A DNA stretch of 64,000 nucleotides. It comes from Allolobophora icterica. Lineage: Eukaryota > Annelida > Clitellata > Crassiclitellata > Lumbricidae. Of the stretch, positions 47,601 to 62,055 are shown in pieces. A model generated the notes under the pieces. That model worked only from the letters and a program-made list of their open reading frames with translations, was not told where the DNA came from and ran no database searches. The position numbers were made by a program, and so were the translations under genes. Location: NCBI GenBank assembly GCA_963556255.1, contig OY744605.1:36591896-36655895 (forward strand), written 5' to 3'. Within the stretch, counting starts at the first letter, position 1. The number at the start of each line of letters is the position of its first letter.

Positions 47601-49486
47601 TCAAGCCTCTCAAAACAAACAATGCGACCTTGGCCTAATTCGAACCTCCTTATTCGAAGACTGTGCAACCTTCTCGTTCCTATAACCAAGATCACCAATG
47701 CAATCTATCTTTATCGACCGGTACGTTTCCTATGCTTTTCAAAAACTCAGTCGTTGAACCACTTCTAAAAAATCACTACCGTCCAATTTCAAATCTCTCT
47801 TTCCTATCGAAACTCTCCGAACGGGTTGTCCCCTGTCGTCTCAAAGGCTATCTTACCTAAAACAATCTCTCAAATCCAAATCAATCTGTCTACACCAAAC
47901 ATCACTCCACTGAAACAGTCCTCATCTCGCTATACAGCAAACTCGTCATGGCGATAGGTCGTCAATAAGTCTTTTGTTTGCGTCTTTTGGACAGCTCTGC
48001 CGCCTTCGATACAACAGACCTTGTTATCCTTATTAAGCGCTTTTCCTCTGTATTTGGAATTTCTGATAAGGCCCTATCTTGGATTAAGTCGTATCTTTCC
48101 TCAAGTTCTTTCACCGTAAATGCCGCTGGTCACTCCTCTAACCCGCACACCCTCACCTACGGTGTTCCTGAAGGTTCTCTTCTCGGTCCTCTGCTGTTCA
48201 TTCTTTACACCTCGCCACTCATTAAACTCACTTCTTCTTCCTCTACTGATCATCACCTCTATGCTATCGATACACAACTCTTCATGTCTTTCTCCTCTTT
48301 CTGCCTTTCAGATGCAATAAATCATCTACGCAACATCATCACCCAGATATCAGACCGCCAACCTGTTATGCCTAAACCCTTTAAAACAGAATTCCTCATC
48401 ACTGGCCTGAGGCCTCCGCGAGCAATTAGGCAAAGTAATCTATCCTTCCGACCTTTCTCCAACAGATCTCACTGCCCCCGTGCTTTACTCTTCTCCTGTC
48501 CGCAATCTTGGAATCGTCTTCGATTAAAACCTTACCTTTGCCGACCGCATCACCCAGCTATATCGCACCTGCTATAATATGCACATTTGTGACCTTAGTC
48601 GACTGTGCCCAATACTTGATTGCAAGACCGCCTGCACAATAGCCAACTCTGTGTCCACTCCAAGCTCGACTACTGCAATTCCATTTTCTACAAAATCGAT
48701 TCTTCTCATATAAAACGCCTGCAAACAGTCCAGAATGCTCTTGCCCGCGCAGGCACCAAAACTCCCAGTTACCCCAAATAACTCCTGTTCTTAAATCACT
48801 TCATTGGTTAAAATTCCCTCAGCGCATCCATTACAAAATTGTATCTCTTACCTACAACGCCATTCATACCTCTCAGCTCTCTTACATTCACCAGCTGTTC
48901 ATCATCCAACCGCCCAGGTCTACTCGTTCAACATCATATCTTTATCTCGATCTCCAGTCACCTGCTCTCTGAAATTCTGCAATCACTCTAGTCTATGCTG
49001 CACTGGCTCTTTGGAATGAACTTCCAAAAGATTTCCGCCAGTTTGCTCATCCTTCTATCTCGCCTGTTAATTTGACCTCTCATCGCCTTGCACTGTCCTC
49101 CGCTGCTTTCTACTCACAACTGAAAACCGAACTCTTCAAGCTATCATATCCTGATTCTATTCCTGTGCCACCACACAACCACCATCATCACCGATTACCA
49201 CCGTAGTACCCTGCTGTCTCCTCGGCTTGACCTCCCGGATTCTGACCTGGCACCGGAACGGACAAGGCAGCCTGGCTACTGCGGACTTGATTTGATATAG
49301 CGCCGGTGAATAAGCTGGTCTCCCTGACGCGGCTTTCGTGTGGCGCTGAGGAATTTCTAAGATTTACATTTACATTACATTTACATTGTAGCTTCTGGTT
49401 CTGTTGCCACTTAGTATACGCCTTTTGCACAGTTAATCATGACATAATTACAATAATTGAAATGATAATGATGATAGTCATGATGC

Positions 49487-49549
<63 letters not shown>

Positions 49550-50002
49550 CGATGACGACGACGACACAGATGCGGAACAGACTCGACTGGAAATAAATAC
49601 AAGTAGAAATTGGAAACATTTCGAAAATGACGAAGAAAACGCGAGTTAGGCAAATACGTAGGGGAAATAGTTTTAGAACCATTGTCACCAACAATTTCGT
49701 GTCGGTGTTTGCAGGGAGACGCCGGTCCTTATGGCCACTACGACTGCAACATTCCGCCAAGAACCGTTAATTTGTTCCTGAAGAAGACTTTCACAGATAT
49801 CATTCCAGACTTTATCATCTATACGGGTAAGTGTCGTAATGTATCACTTGGCTGCCTGTTAGAGGTGGGATTCTGGGGCTTAGTTCTAATCTATGGCTGC
49901 ACGTACGTACGATGGCGACCTGCACTGAACCTTTTCACCTTTTTCTCAAAAAGAAACAAATCCGTATATTAATTGCGATGTTTGACCATTAATTCACAAC
50001 AG

Positions 50003-50100
<98 letters not shown>

Positions 50101-52828
50101 GTGTCTAAATGCTCCTGTGTTTAATCTTATCGCATTTTTTCCTGGCGTGTCTCTTACATAGGCTACACGCTGCTCATTTGCCTATGCTCTTCTGTTTCTG
50201 CTTATCGGCCTATTGGTAACTGAATATAAGTAGGTAAATAAGTAAGTAAGTAATTACTTAGTTATGTAAGTAAGTAAGTAGTATGCAAATTTCTTGCGCT
50301 GCACACCTGCGTTCTGAATGCAGGTCTCTCGTGTAATAAACCGTAAATTTTTAATATTTTACAGTTTGCACTACATTAACTGTTACAGTTTATTGAACTC
50401 TATTCTGTGACGATCTATATTTTTTTATAGTCAGGTGGTGGCGCTTTAGCTTAGCATTTGCAGAAAAAGAAACCAATATTACATAAATATTAGACTGACA
50501 AAAGTTTTTACACCAACATATTTTTATGACTAGGCAAAAGTGCGCTATAATTTAGTTAATTTAGACGAAAATATTTTTACTATCAAAATTGGGAACCACA
50601 CCTCTGCGTCTGTCGAGGCACACTGGTGTGCAGCGGACACAGTTTGAGAAACTCTGCTCTAGACAATGCATTAATAGATCTGTTGTTCAATTGCTACGTC
50701 AACTGATGAGCCCTGCTTGTGCCCTATTGTATTGTATTGTATTCTGGCATTTATAAAACGCTTCTAGCGGGAGAGCCATTCAGAAGTGCTCCCAGTGCGA
50801 GAGTATCCAAGAGAAAAAGCAAGTTTTAAGATAGGTAAAAGAGGAAGAGACGTCACCTGAGAGAATAGAAGAACGAACGGACGGAGAAAGGTCATTCCAA
50901 AGGGCAGGGCCAATCAATGGAAGCAAAAGACCGAGATTGAGTCAGTGAAGTCCTGACACGTGGAACGAGGAGGACCAAACGACAGAGAAACGAAGAGGAC
51001 GGAGTGAAGCAGCAGAGTGAGGGCGATGAATTATATGTTGTACTGGTCTATAGTAGGCCGACAGCATACACCTTATACAATTAGGCCTAATTACTTTTGT
51101 TTACATATAGCATATGTTCTCAGGAGAATATTTCTACCCTTGAGCATTGTGGAACACTTCTTCTTCTTCTTTGCCTTCAGGCTCGGATTATTGAGCATTG
51201 TGGAACACGATCCGCTATAAATATGAGCCTACAGGAATTTCGCACTAAGGAGTCGCGCTCCAATTCTCATTAAACTGCCATTGTAACTTTATCGTTCGCT
51301 TAAATCAATTAAAATCAGTCAAAGCACATTTTATTAAACACCATGTAACAAGCAACACAAATTAAAACAAGCAAGTCATTGGCGTCAATGGGTAAACCCA
51401 AAGGAACATAGTGTTCCGCTAACAGGGTCGCCATAGTTACATCAGTTCCTTTAACAGGTTAAATTGTTATATAACATGCTACATATAACAAGCAACATCC
51501 TCAGGTTATGGTGTCCACAATGAGTACACAAATTGCATATAACAGTGCATATAACAAAGTGGTGCATAAAACAATTCAACATTGAAATAAATGAAAAGAC
51601 AAAAAGGAACCTGAATTATAGTCACATAGGTATCCGCACAAGTGTGTCCATTAGAGAACTTTTATACCTGCTTTTGAATTGCTGGACAGTAGATAAGCAA
51701 GTAATTTCGCTGGGCAGAGAGTTCCATAGCAGAGGTCCACATATTCCAATGCCATGTTTCCTAATGTTTGTGTGTACGCTGTTTTGGTGGTAGCTTTTTG
51801 ATGATCTAGTATAATGGTCGTGTACCTCAGAGTTTCTAGAAAACCAATTATCGAATGTCGTGGGTATTTTATGCGTATGAGCATTGAACATAAACACTCC
51901 TATTTGCATCTTGTTTATGCATTCAAACGTCAACATATTAGGTTATGAAACAAGGGTTTGGTGTCGCTTCTAGGATCAAATTCGCTAAACAAACTCGCTA
52001 GATAATTTAAACCCCTATGTAAGCTAGGCAAAAACAGTGAAGGCAATCTAGCATGCATTTATAGCAGGGGTTTATAGGCTCTTGATACCAGACAGCGTTA
52101 GTCATGTTGTATCAATTAATTGTCATTTGTTTATACGTATAGGAGATATATCTGGAAGCCGTCTGTGGGATGAGACTCAAGAGGAAATTCTCAACTGTTC
52201 ATATACTCTTATTAAAGCCATTTCAGAAGTCATTACAGATAACGTGACAGTTTACCCTTGCTTTGGAAATCATGGTAATTTATATAAGCTTATTGACACT
52301 GCCTGAGAAAACCCTCACAAAGTAGGAAAGAAATAAAACTGGGTTTTAGGCTTAATATTGCATTGAATTTGGCTAGAATTTCTGAATAAGTAGGTGGAGG
52401 TTGCATATATCTACCACATGTATTAAAAGGTTACAATTTGCTGAAGAGACTTGTCTGTTCCAGACTCATTTGAAATCGAGAGTTAAAATTTACTATAGCT
52501 AATGACCTACCTTAGTCGCTGTGTCTGTGGCCGTTATTGTTTATGAAAGTATGTAAGAAAGTAGCCTTTACATTGTATACAACGGTTACATATATATAAT
52601 AATATTATATATATATAGCCTATATACTTACAATGAACGCCATCACATATGGCATCACATATACTTATTTAAACTATAAATAAACTATAACAATAACAGC
52701 AGATTATAAAGTCACACATACACATCCAAATCCAAGGATGCAATGTGTCAGCCTTATCATGTAATAAACGAATATAATAATAATAATAAAAATAATATTA
52801 AAAAAATAATAATTATTATTATTATTAT

Positions 52829-52912
<84 letters not shown>

Positions 52913-55900
52913 CGAAGATGCATTGATTAATTAAACTACTTTAAACAATTTAGATTTAACAATAAGGTAGCATGAAAGGATGCCCTCTCTTTCGAAGTGA
53001 GCAGAGTATGAGTGTGGTCAACTGGAGCGTATTCGTACGTTCCTGGGATTCTCATCTCAATGAAATCTCAAGAAAACATGTTAAGACGAAAAATTTACAC
53101 TACTTGATCGTTTGCATAATAATCGATGAACACGATTTCATGCTACGGCACCAAAGGGGCATACCAATTCAGCTTCTATTGTAAAACTAAAAATAAAAAA
53201 AACTTTCTACATAGAGCCTTACAGTTTGATAGCCAACACAGCAAGGAATATAAATATGTAAAGAATTCATTTTTACAGTTTTACTCATTTTATGCCTATT
53301 CGTGAGCACGGTTCTCGCAAATTAACTTTTTCGACAATGTGAGGTTTTTTCTCAGGCATGGTCTCATATGCGTCTCAATCATTAAGATCCTCCTATAGAT
53401 GTCATGCTCTGTATCGTGCACGCAGCCAAAAGCTTAGTTTTACATGTCTTTCATAAACAATAGGACTACATCGCTGTATAGATAACAACATTGCGCCATT
53501 GTTCAGGCCTTAGTTATAAAATTGTCGATGTTATATGAGGAAAGCTCTTCATGTCTTCCGAAATTACTTCTATATCGCTATACCGCGGGCATTCTTCCCA
53601 AATTACTTCTACATGTATATCGCTATACCGCGGGCATTCAAAAGCTGTACAAAAGCTTATTCTCTAGCATATTATATATCCATCGAACTACGCCACCATC
53701 AGTATTGCATCTATGCTAGTCCTAGACCAAACAAGTTAAGCAAGCAGATTTTAAGAGTGCAGTCTGTTTCATAGTAGTTAACTTAGATTTGCACTACCCT
53801 GTGAAACTGATCAAAGATGCTTAAGCAAAATCAGCGGCGATATTACCAGCATTCATAAGAGTAGGCATAGGCTAAAGATATACAGGCTTTCATTGTCTAG
53901 CGCTTAAACCCTTAAGGTTGAACACTCAATATGAATTAGCACCGAATATAAAAGTTTGATGTGATTTCTCATTCTTAGAAATGTTTCCTACCAATTTATA
54001 CTACAAAGGAAGTGATGACGTTAAGGTTAGTAACATATAAGTAAAATACGTAAGCTGTTTTGCTTTTCGGTAAGTCTACCTGAGCTATAGCACGTCTAAA
54101 GTCAAAATAAGTAATTCTTTTTACGATAACTATCTTTACATCGTGTAATAATAGGCACCAAGATTTACAATTGTAATTTATAATTGTTTTCTTCATTTGG
54201 GCTAATTCAAGTTCAGACGGGCCCCCAAAAATGTTTGCGCCTAGGGCCAGTGTTTTCTGTAAACGTGCCTCTGCTCTTTTCTCCCTCAATGCATAATACA
54301 CGTCCAAATACCTAAGATACGCATCTGCATATAAGTGACATTACGACTAATTAAGGCGTATCTGATGCCTTTATTGCTATTATATACGCAATTTACAGTA
54401 GCTATAATTGTTATCTTTATTAACAGTTTCTTAAAATTATCTCGCTTTTCGCCGATGCCTGAAACTTTTACTTCATTTAATTTCTTACTCTAATTCATCT
54501 GAACCTACTACGCCTTTCCTATCGTAATCCTTCCGATCCCCGTTTACCAAGCGTTCTCGTCTCTAACAGGAGCTCCTCTGCCTCTTCTCTCTGGTCTCTG
54601 GCAACTGACTCTCGAGATCTGGACAACCCCTCTGATACGACGCAGCGCTAGTGAACGATCTGACCCCTGCGCTTAGCTTTAAAGTAGCGGTTTAGAAATT
54701 TGGAATTTACGATTACGGTTACGATTGCGTATAACAGCGTATACTGAATTTCTGTATTTCATTTTTAATCAGTGTTGCATTTTAAAATCCAAACAAGTAG
54801 TTTACAGGCCAATAGAATAGCTTAAACTTTTATGATGATATTCAAAAACGTAAACTGCGAACGTACAGATGATTCTAATGTGTTCTGTATCAAAGAATCT
54901 GACGGACCAGTTGACTGACTGGTGGGCGCCTGTTGCCGGATTCGCTGAGGATCAGATTCGGACGATGAAAGAAGCCGGTTACTATAGCATTTCCGTACGA
55001 CCAGGATTGAGGCTGATATGCATGAACTCAAACTACATGTAAGAACAAGCCTCATTTCAATATACATAGGCTGATCAGTGACAATTCAATCAATAACCGT
55101 AAATTAAGAGCTGGCTAGATTAATCAGTGGTCAACGAAAACGCTCCTTGGAAACAAAAAAAACATTGTTTAGCACATATTCTTTTATCAAAGCAGAAATT
55201 TACTCGACATAAACCGTAATAACAACAGCTACGTAGCTTACATTCTGCCTAAATGCATGTATTGGTGTAGCGAACAGGTCATACGGCTCATAAATAGGTT
55301 ATAAACAAAATAATAAATTTTATTTAAATAATAATATTATTATTTGATATTTAAGTTTATAAGTTCGTTTCAGTTTATTACGAATATTTTATTTCCTTTA
55401 TTAATTCAATTTAATATATTTATGTCTTTATTTCATTTCAACACCATTGCCCCAATAATGAAGGAGACGTCAGCATTCGGTTTAGGCCAGCAGCCTAAAT
55501 TTGGGGCGTCCTTAACTTATTTTTACGATGAAAGACCTGAGAACAATTAGAGTTTCGCACGGAAGGCATTTAAGTGGTGCGTGAGACAATAAGCGTCATG
55601 ATCCTAGCCGAAGCTGAATTTATTATCTATGTTGGTCGAGAACTGCTAACACAGAGTCCTTGTACGAGAATTAGCTCCATGGCACATACATGTGTAGGAT
55701 ACTGAAAGTCCTACAAACGGAAATGGAGCAAGAGATGTGTGATAGATGGAAGATGCGTTGCCCAATATCACAGTGTTTAGGGCGAGAAGGCGCAATGAGT
55801 TGTCATAAGACTTACACATATCTCCATAAAGCTAAGAAAGGCTGGTGTCTCGGATTAACGGCAGTAGTTTCAGAGTTACGAGGTGCAGAATGGTGGTGAA

Positions 55901-58900
55901 GATAAACCTTTTTACATTTTTTTAATCATTATGTTTTATTGTATTATATTTTTTATATTATATTATTTTTTAACCATTATGTATTGTTATACATATCTCA
56001 TGATTAAGTGAAATATACGCAACAAGGAAGGCACGAGAGCAAAACGACCGTTGCCGATAAAGGAACAAACCCTGTTATGAGAAAGGTCATCCTCAGGACG
56101 TTGTCCATCCGGCGATCGCGGACGAGGTTGAATGAGATTATGGCACAAATCTTTACATTTTGCCTTCCTTGAGGAAGAGTCCAATCCTGAACCTGCTTTT
56201 GGGAGAACTGACGTGTGGGAAGTGGAAGGGGCAGTGATGCGGATGGTTTCTTGTGCAGCAGTGGATTAGAGGCATCCCCGCTCTGCGAAAGTATGTCCAT
56301 GCCACGACTAAAGCACATCGCTACAATAGAGTTAAGGCTGCGATGACAGATAAAGGATCAGTCACTGTGTGTAGTTCTGTTGTGCTAATTTTATCTAAGA
56401 TACGTAACTATTAAACGTAACTTAATTTACGCCGAGTGAACAGATTAAACAATTAAAGTAGGCCTACAGCATGTCATCTTGTTGGAGTTTAGCCGTGTAA
56501 CTATAAGAATAATTATGGCCCACCATCATGATTCAAGTTCTTTGTTTTAATGGCGAATTAAGGTACACGAGCGACTTTTACAATGTCATAAACCATGACA
56601 ACAGAACTGAAGTCCACACAATGATCGAATTCGTGGAGAATGAATTCGAAAAAGCCAAAACAAATAATGAAAAGGTCTGAACGAGCATCACTTACGCTTT
56701 TACTTTTTAGCACTCGCTAGCCTAGCATCAGGCTTGTTGTCAAGACCTTAAACCTCAAGATCAAGACCAAGACCAAGACTTTGAACCTCGAGACCAAGAC
56801 CAAGACCAAGACTTTGAACCTCGAGACCAAGACCAAGACTTTCAACCTCAAGACCAAGACCAAGACTTTGAATCTCAAGACCAAGACCGAGACCAAGACC
56901 CAAAAAAATCACATTCAGGTCAAGACTTCTTTTCCTTACACAAACAATTGTCAAGTCGATATTTTAATGAAAACGTGAGTCTTTGAACTTATAAGTCTTT
57001 TGTTTTATTCAAGTAAATTACCTTTAAATGCAGACTGCAGAGAATTCCGAATTCGTATTTACAAAAGTCCTTCATGCAAAATGTTATTCCAAATGCCTTT
57101 TGTATTTTACAAAAACCAATTCGCTCAGAATTTTCTAACCAAGACGTGCCTTGTGGGGCCTCATACAAATTCCGCCATGTGAAAAAATACTTTCCATAGC
57201 TCGTTGCTGAAGTCGCTGGCACACACAGTAGCTTTTCAAGCACTGGATGTAAATGTACAAATCGGAGCCTTTTAAAAATCCTCCCATGGTTTATCAGACC
57301 GTCTGGCTTCAGAAACAAGTCTCGGCAGGGCTTCCAGATACAGCATAACTTAGTTGCTGCTGCCGAAGGGTTTTTCTGACCAACAAGACTTGTATCCGTC
57401 CGTATAGGTATTTATCGTAGGTTATGCAAACAGGCTTGATAAATTTTTAAATTCTTGAGCTTGTCAAATGACTGTTCATATTGACAGCCGGTCTTGGTCT
57501 CGGTCTTGCGAGACCAAGACCAAGACTTTGAACCTCAAGACCAAGACCAAGACTTTGAACCTCAAGACCAAGACCAAGACCAAGACTTTAAAAAACGAAC
57601 TCGAGTGCACTCGAGACCAAGACCTCGGTTTCGAGGACAACAAGTCTGCCTATCATGATGGACTTAAACGAAGTAAAGTATCAATATAATTATGTACTGC
57701 ATCATAATGCATTTACATGACTTCCATATATGGAATTTCACTTCTGGAGCGCCATTATATAGGCCTATTGTTATACATATCTCACGATTAAGTGAAATAT
57801 ACAATTAGCCAGTAAATACGAAGGCTCTGTAAAATGCGAAACCATAGCGCTGTTCACAATGGTTAAATAGTCCTGAACTCATGATGAGCTATAAGAGTGT
57901 TGAACCAGCGTAAATTGACAGCAGAGATTGGCAGCATAAATTGGCAGCATAATTTGACAGCATAATTTGACAGCATAAGTTGACAGCATAAATTGACAGC
58001 ATGCTGAATTAACAGATCTCACGCATAGGTAATTGGAGTCTATCTCGATTTGAATCGTCTCTCGGCGATTCCTTGTTAGGTGAATTTTTATATTTATATG
58101 TTTGTTGGGATATCGACGTACACGTGCATTGTTGGATTCAAAGGCACAATTGGATGTACGCTCCGTCGTGATAGAATGATGCATTTCTCCGAATTGTCTT
58201 ACTCGTCCGCTTATAAGTTCAAATTCTGAATTTGCCTATAGACGTAAGTCTATGCTAACCAGTGCCGGATTTAGACTTGGTGAGGCCCCAAGCTATAGGC
58301 TATAAAGCTTGGAGGCCCTTGTTAAAATATTACACCAGAAAGTCTCACAAAACGTGAAAACATATTATGCCTTTTAATTATTTAAAAGCAAGGCACTTAA
58401 AGTGAAAAATTCATATTATTTTCAAATGAATGCATAATGCATTTACCCAGGCGAGGTGGAATTTGCCACACAAGCCGTTTAAAAACGTTCTACATAATAT
58501 AGAGGCCTATATATAGTACAAATAAAATTTTAAAACGCCACCCAAAAATTCCGAATTTTTAGGCCCCTGTGGATTGTGAGGCCCTAAGCTTTTTAGCTTA
58601 TGCCTAAATTCGTAACTGATGCTAACTGTTTGGATTGATTATTGTAGCCTACATATTGTTATTGAACATTGTTCGTTCTCATTCAGACAAACATCAACCC
58701 TCCACGACTTTGCAGTTCTCAGGTGAATCGTCTGTAGTTTTATATTACATAACAGGTCGTATTTATTGGACATCATCCGCCCACTTCTGGCGATTTTCTG
58801 GTCGAATTCGCTCATTGGTTCCAAGACCTGGTCCTCCAATATGCTGACATCATTGTGCTCATGGCTACTGGACACAAACATTCTGATCATTTCCACCTGG

Positions 58901-61900
58901 TAGGTAATAATTATCCAAGCTGGATGAACCAAATTTACAATAATATAGGCTACTGCCGCAGTCATCTGTGTTCAACCGCCAACAGCTCATAAAATAATTC
59001 TATAACTTGGCTAAAATAAACCAGAAAACTTAGACAAAATGAAAATATCGTCCAATTAGCCTCCTTGCAGCCCTCAACAGTCCTCTCTTTGGATGACATT
59101 GCAATGCCTTCTAAACACGAGCGACCATTGTCGCAATCGGAGGTCGCCCTGTCGTGTGTTTGCCGTGTGTTGATGTCGACCCTCGATTGCTCGTTCTTTT
59201 ACTTGCACTTTTATTTAACGTGCCTAACTTTTCTATAGAAGATTCACGACGAACTTTGTTTAATTAATAAATGAATTTAATTAAAGAAACAAATATATAT
59301 ACACTAACTCTACGGGAACTTCCACGTAGTATTAAAGCGTTTAGATATTAAATCGGACTATCTCAAATGTTGCTTCGTACAGCCTAACTACAGATCGTTC
59401 TTTCGCGTCAGTCTCTGAATCTGACGGACTAATACTCTGCCCCTGCCGCTGGTCGTTCCTCCCGATGTTGATCGCTCGACCGATGTTCACACGTCGCGTT
59501 CGTCAGTAGTACAAGTACAAGTCCCGTGTTCTCCGTTCCCTTCTGTTAAGTAGGAACTCCAGCGTGCATCAGTCAGCCCCCCTCCCCACGTCAAGCTATC
59601 GTCAATTAGTGTCAGATTGCTCCTCGATACGCGGGTCGTCGCTCGCCTGCAGCGCGGGCGGTGTCTGGTTACACCATAGCCGCGAGGTGTCCTATTACAC
59701 CTTGGCTGTGTGGTGTCCGATTACACCTGGGCCTCGCGGCCTTCATTGTTGCCCAAGTGGAGGCTGGCTTTCGTCCGCCATCATCCTATCTCGACCGGCA
59801 ACGACGCTTATATCATAATGATGATGCCATCTCGTCGTTGTTGTCGATCTCCTCACGCGACAACCATAGCCATATTATCCCCCACCGTTCCAGTGAAAGC
59901 TGTCGGTTTTGAACCCGGAACTGTTACTATTACTGTTCCATTTACCGTTGACTGAGAATATACACGTCCACAGAAAGTTCTCTTTAGACTGTAAGAGATC
60001 GTTTGGTCTCAAATCTTCAAGAGGGAAAATTCCGGTAGATCGGACAAAACTTACAGTTTGGCATTGGCCTATATATACGTCATAGGTTCCAGACCAAGAT
60101 GGCGTCGCTCAGTCGTTGGTCTACGTTTCGACAGCCATAACAACCGGTGGTACGAAAAACCCAGCGATGCGGGTTTACTATCTCGATCCAGCAACATTCT
60201 CTGTCGTCGACTATGATCAGTATTACTTCGATCTTAAACTTGTTACGGGTGAGTCCATGGAGATAATACGGCTAATTTGATACGAACTTTTGTGTTTAAT
60301 TGTGAAATCTTTCATATTCACATGTTACACGATCCGACGATGGTCGAATTGGTTTCTATGACATTTTTACTATCATATGAGCAAAGTAGGGCATAAAGAA
60401 AAATAGCCACTGATTGGCATAAGCAGCTATCAATGATTAATGTATATCAGGCCTATATATTAACCCGTACATCATGAAGCGTAAGAAGTGCTAAGTCTAT
60501 AATTGAACGATTATAAAATTGTGTGTCTTTTCTAATCCGTGAATTGTCAACAGGTAACACGGAGCCAGAAATTGTGAAGCTGTATTCAGCACGCGAAGAG
60601 TACTCGCTCCCGGATCTAACGGCGGGATCATGGAGTGCGTTAGTCGACAGGTTTGTAGGCCTACTAAGACCTTCGTGAAATGCGAATATAAATATTAGGC
60701 TGTGCTAAGACTCGCTAGTTGCTAGATATTAATTTGAAACAGCTTAGAACTTAGGCCTACGTTATCAGATAGGCTGTCTCTCTGTGTCAGTGTCCTGAAC
60801 AGGGTCCTGGTCGATTTATGGCTTCATTTCATTGTGCTATCGGTTGTCACCTTACGCATTAGACACCGGCGCTGTAGAAACTGCTAATTGAATGGCTTAG
60901 TTTAATAACCAGGTATGTCGACATACCTGACAACAAGTATTGTTGTGTTTTTCTTGTAATCTTTGTATTAAAACCGATGCAACAATCAGGTTATTTGACA
61001 TGCCCGGTTATTGTCAATTACTCAAAAATTGGGCTATGTCCGTGCTATCAAGAATATTGCATTGTAAGGTATGTCGACGAACAGGTATGTCGACATACCT
61101 GGTTATTGAAGTAAGCCCTACAATTATGAATAATAATATTAAAAATGCATTAATGACAACAACCTGACTTCTGATTTTTCTGGTCTACCGGATTTCAACC
61201 ACGATTCTCCAATGGATTATCATCTTTTATTTCGATTTAACGTGAAGTCGCCATCGATTGATATCTTGGACATCGAGATAACGGCGCTATAAAAGTAATT
61301 TAATGAGATTCGAATAGTTGCCAAAAGTCATAGGTGTTGTGTAGACTCTTTCTGTTGAAGTTACTTAGTTGCTGTTTAACGACGCCGTGTCACAACGAAC
61401 ATGATTAGCGTCGTTCTCTTCCTTTATCAACTTAACAGGTTTTGTAAAAACGGCATATATGTGATCAGAAGAGTGTTTTAAATCCCACGGCAAATTCATG
61501 CCAAATGCGTTGAAATCGGTGAAAGTGTTTCAAGTAACTAGAAGGTTCCTTTGAAATCATGCGGTCGATCTCCGATCTCCTTTGTTCGCTCTCAAAAAGA
61601 CCTAAAGCAATTCTACTTTCTATAGATTCGTGACCGTTATCTCGAGATTGTTACATCGCCTAGAAAGCGAAGTCGTAGGAATCATGTAGCTCATTCACCT
61701 ACCTTGTGCCTTAAGCAGCGCCTAACTGACCCGACCTTTCTTATACCGCGTGACTGGTCGATTGTGTTGCCTACATGTTGCAGGTTCGAGACAGACGATG
61801 CACTTCTGCTGAAACATATGAACCACCACTACACTGACACAAGCGTCAGAACTTGTGACGACGGTTGCAAACTGGATCACATCTGCAGCCTTCGAATGAG

Positions 61901-62055
61901 TACATACGACAGCTTCCTTCACTGCCTCGAAACATACGAGCTTGCTTCATCCGCAACCACCGACGTGTCGACGTCGATGTCCTCGACGATCCTAACACAT
62001 GGATGGCTGTATTCATTTGTCGCCATGCTGTCAGCTCTGGCACTTCGTCAGATTT

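Noticed and set aside
49306..49596. 96-codon frame ending in poly-Met
   Set aside because: LINE 3' UTR fused to a microsatellite.
49973..50161. Glu-Arg repeat protein
   Set aside because: Translation of (GA)n.
52975..53184. Frame once considered for exon 7
   Set aside because: Does not give the segment expected after GNHE, and no phase-compatible acceptor exists; 53979-54025 does.
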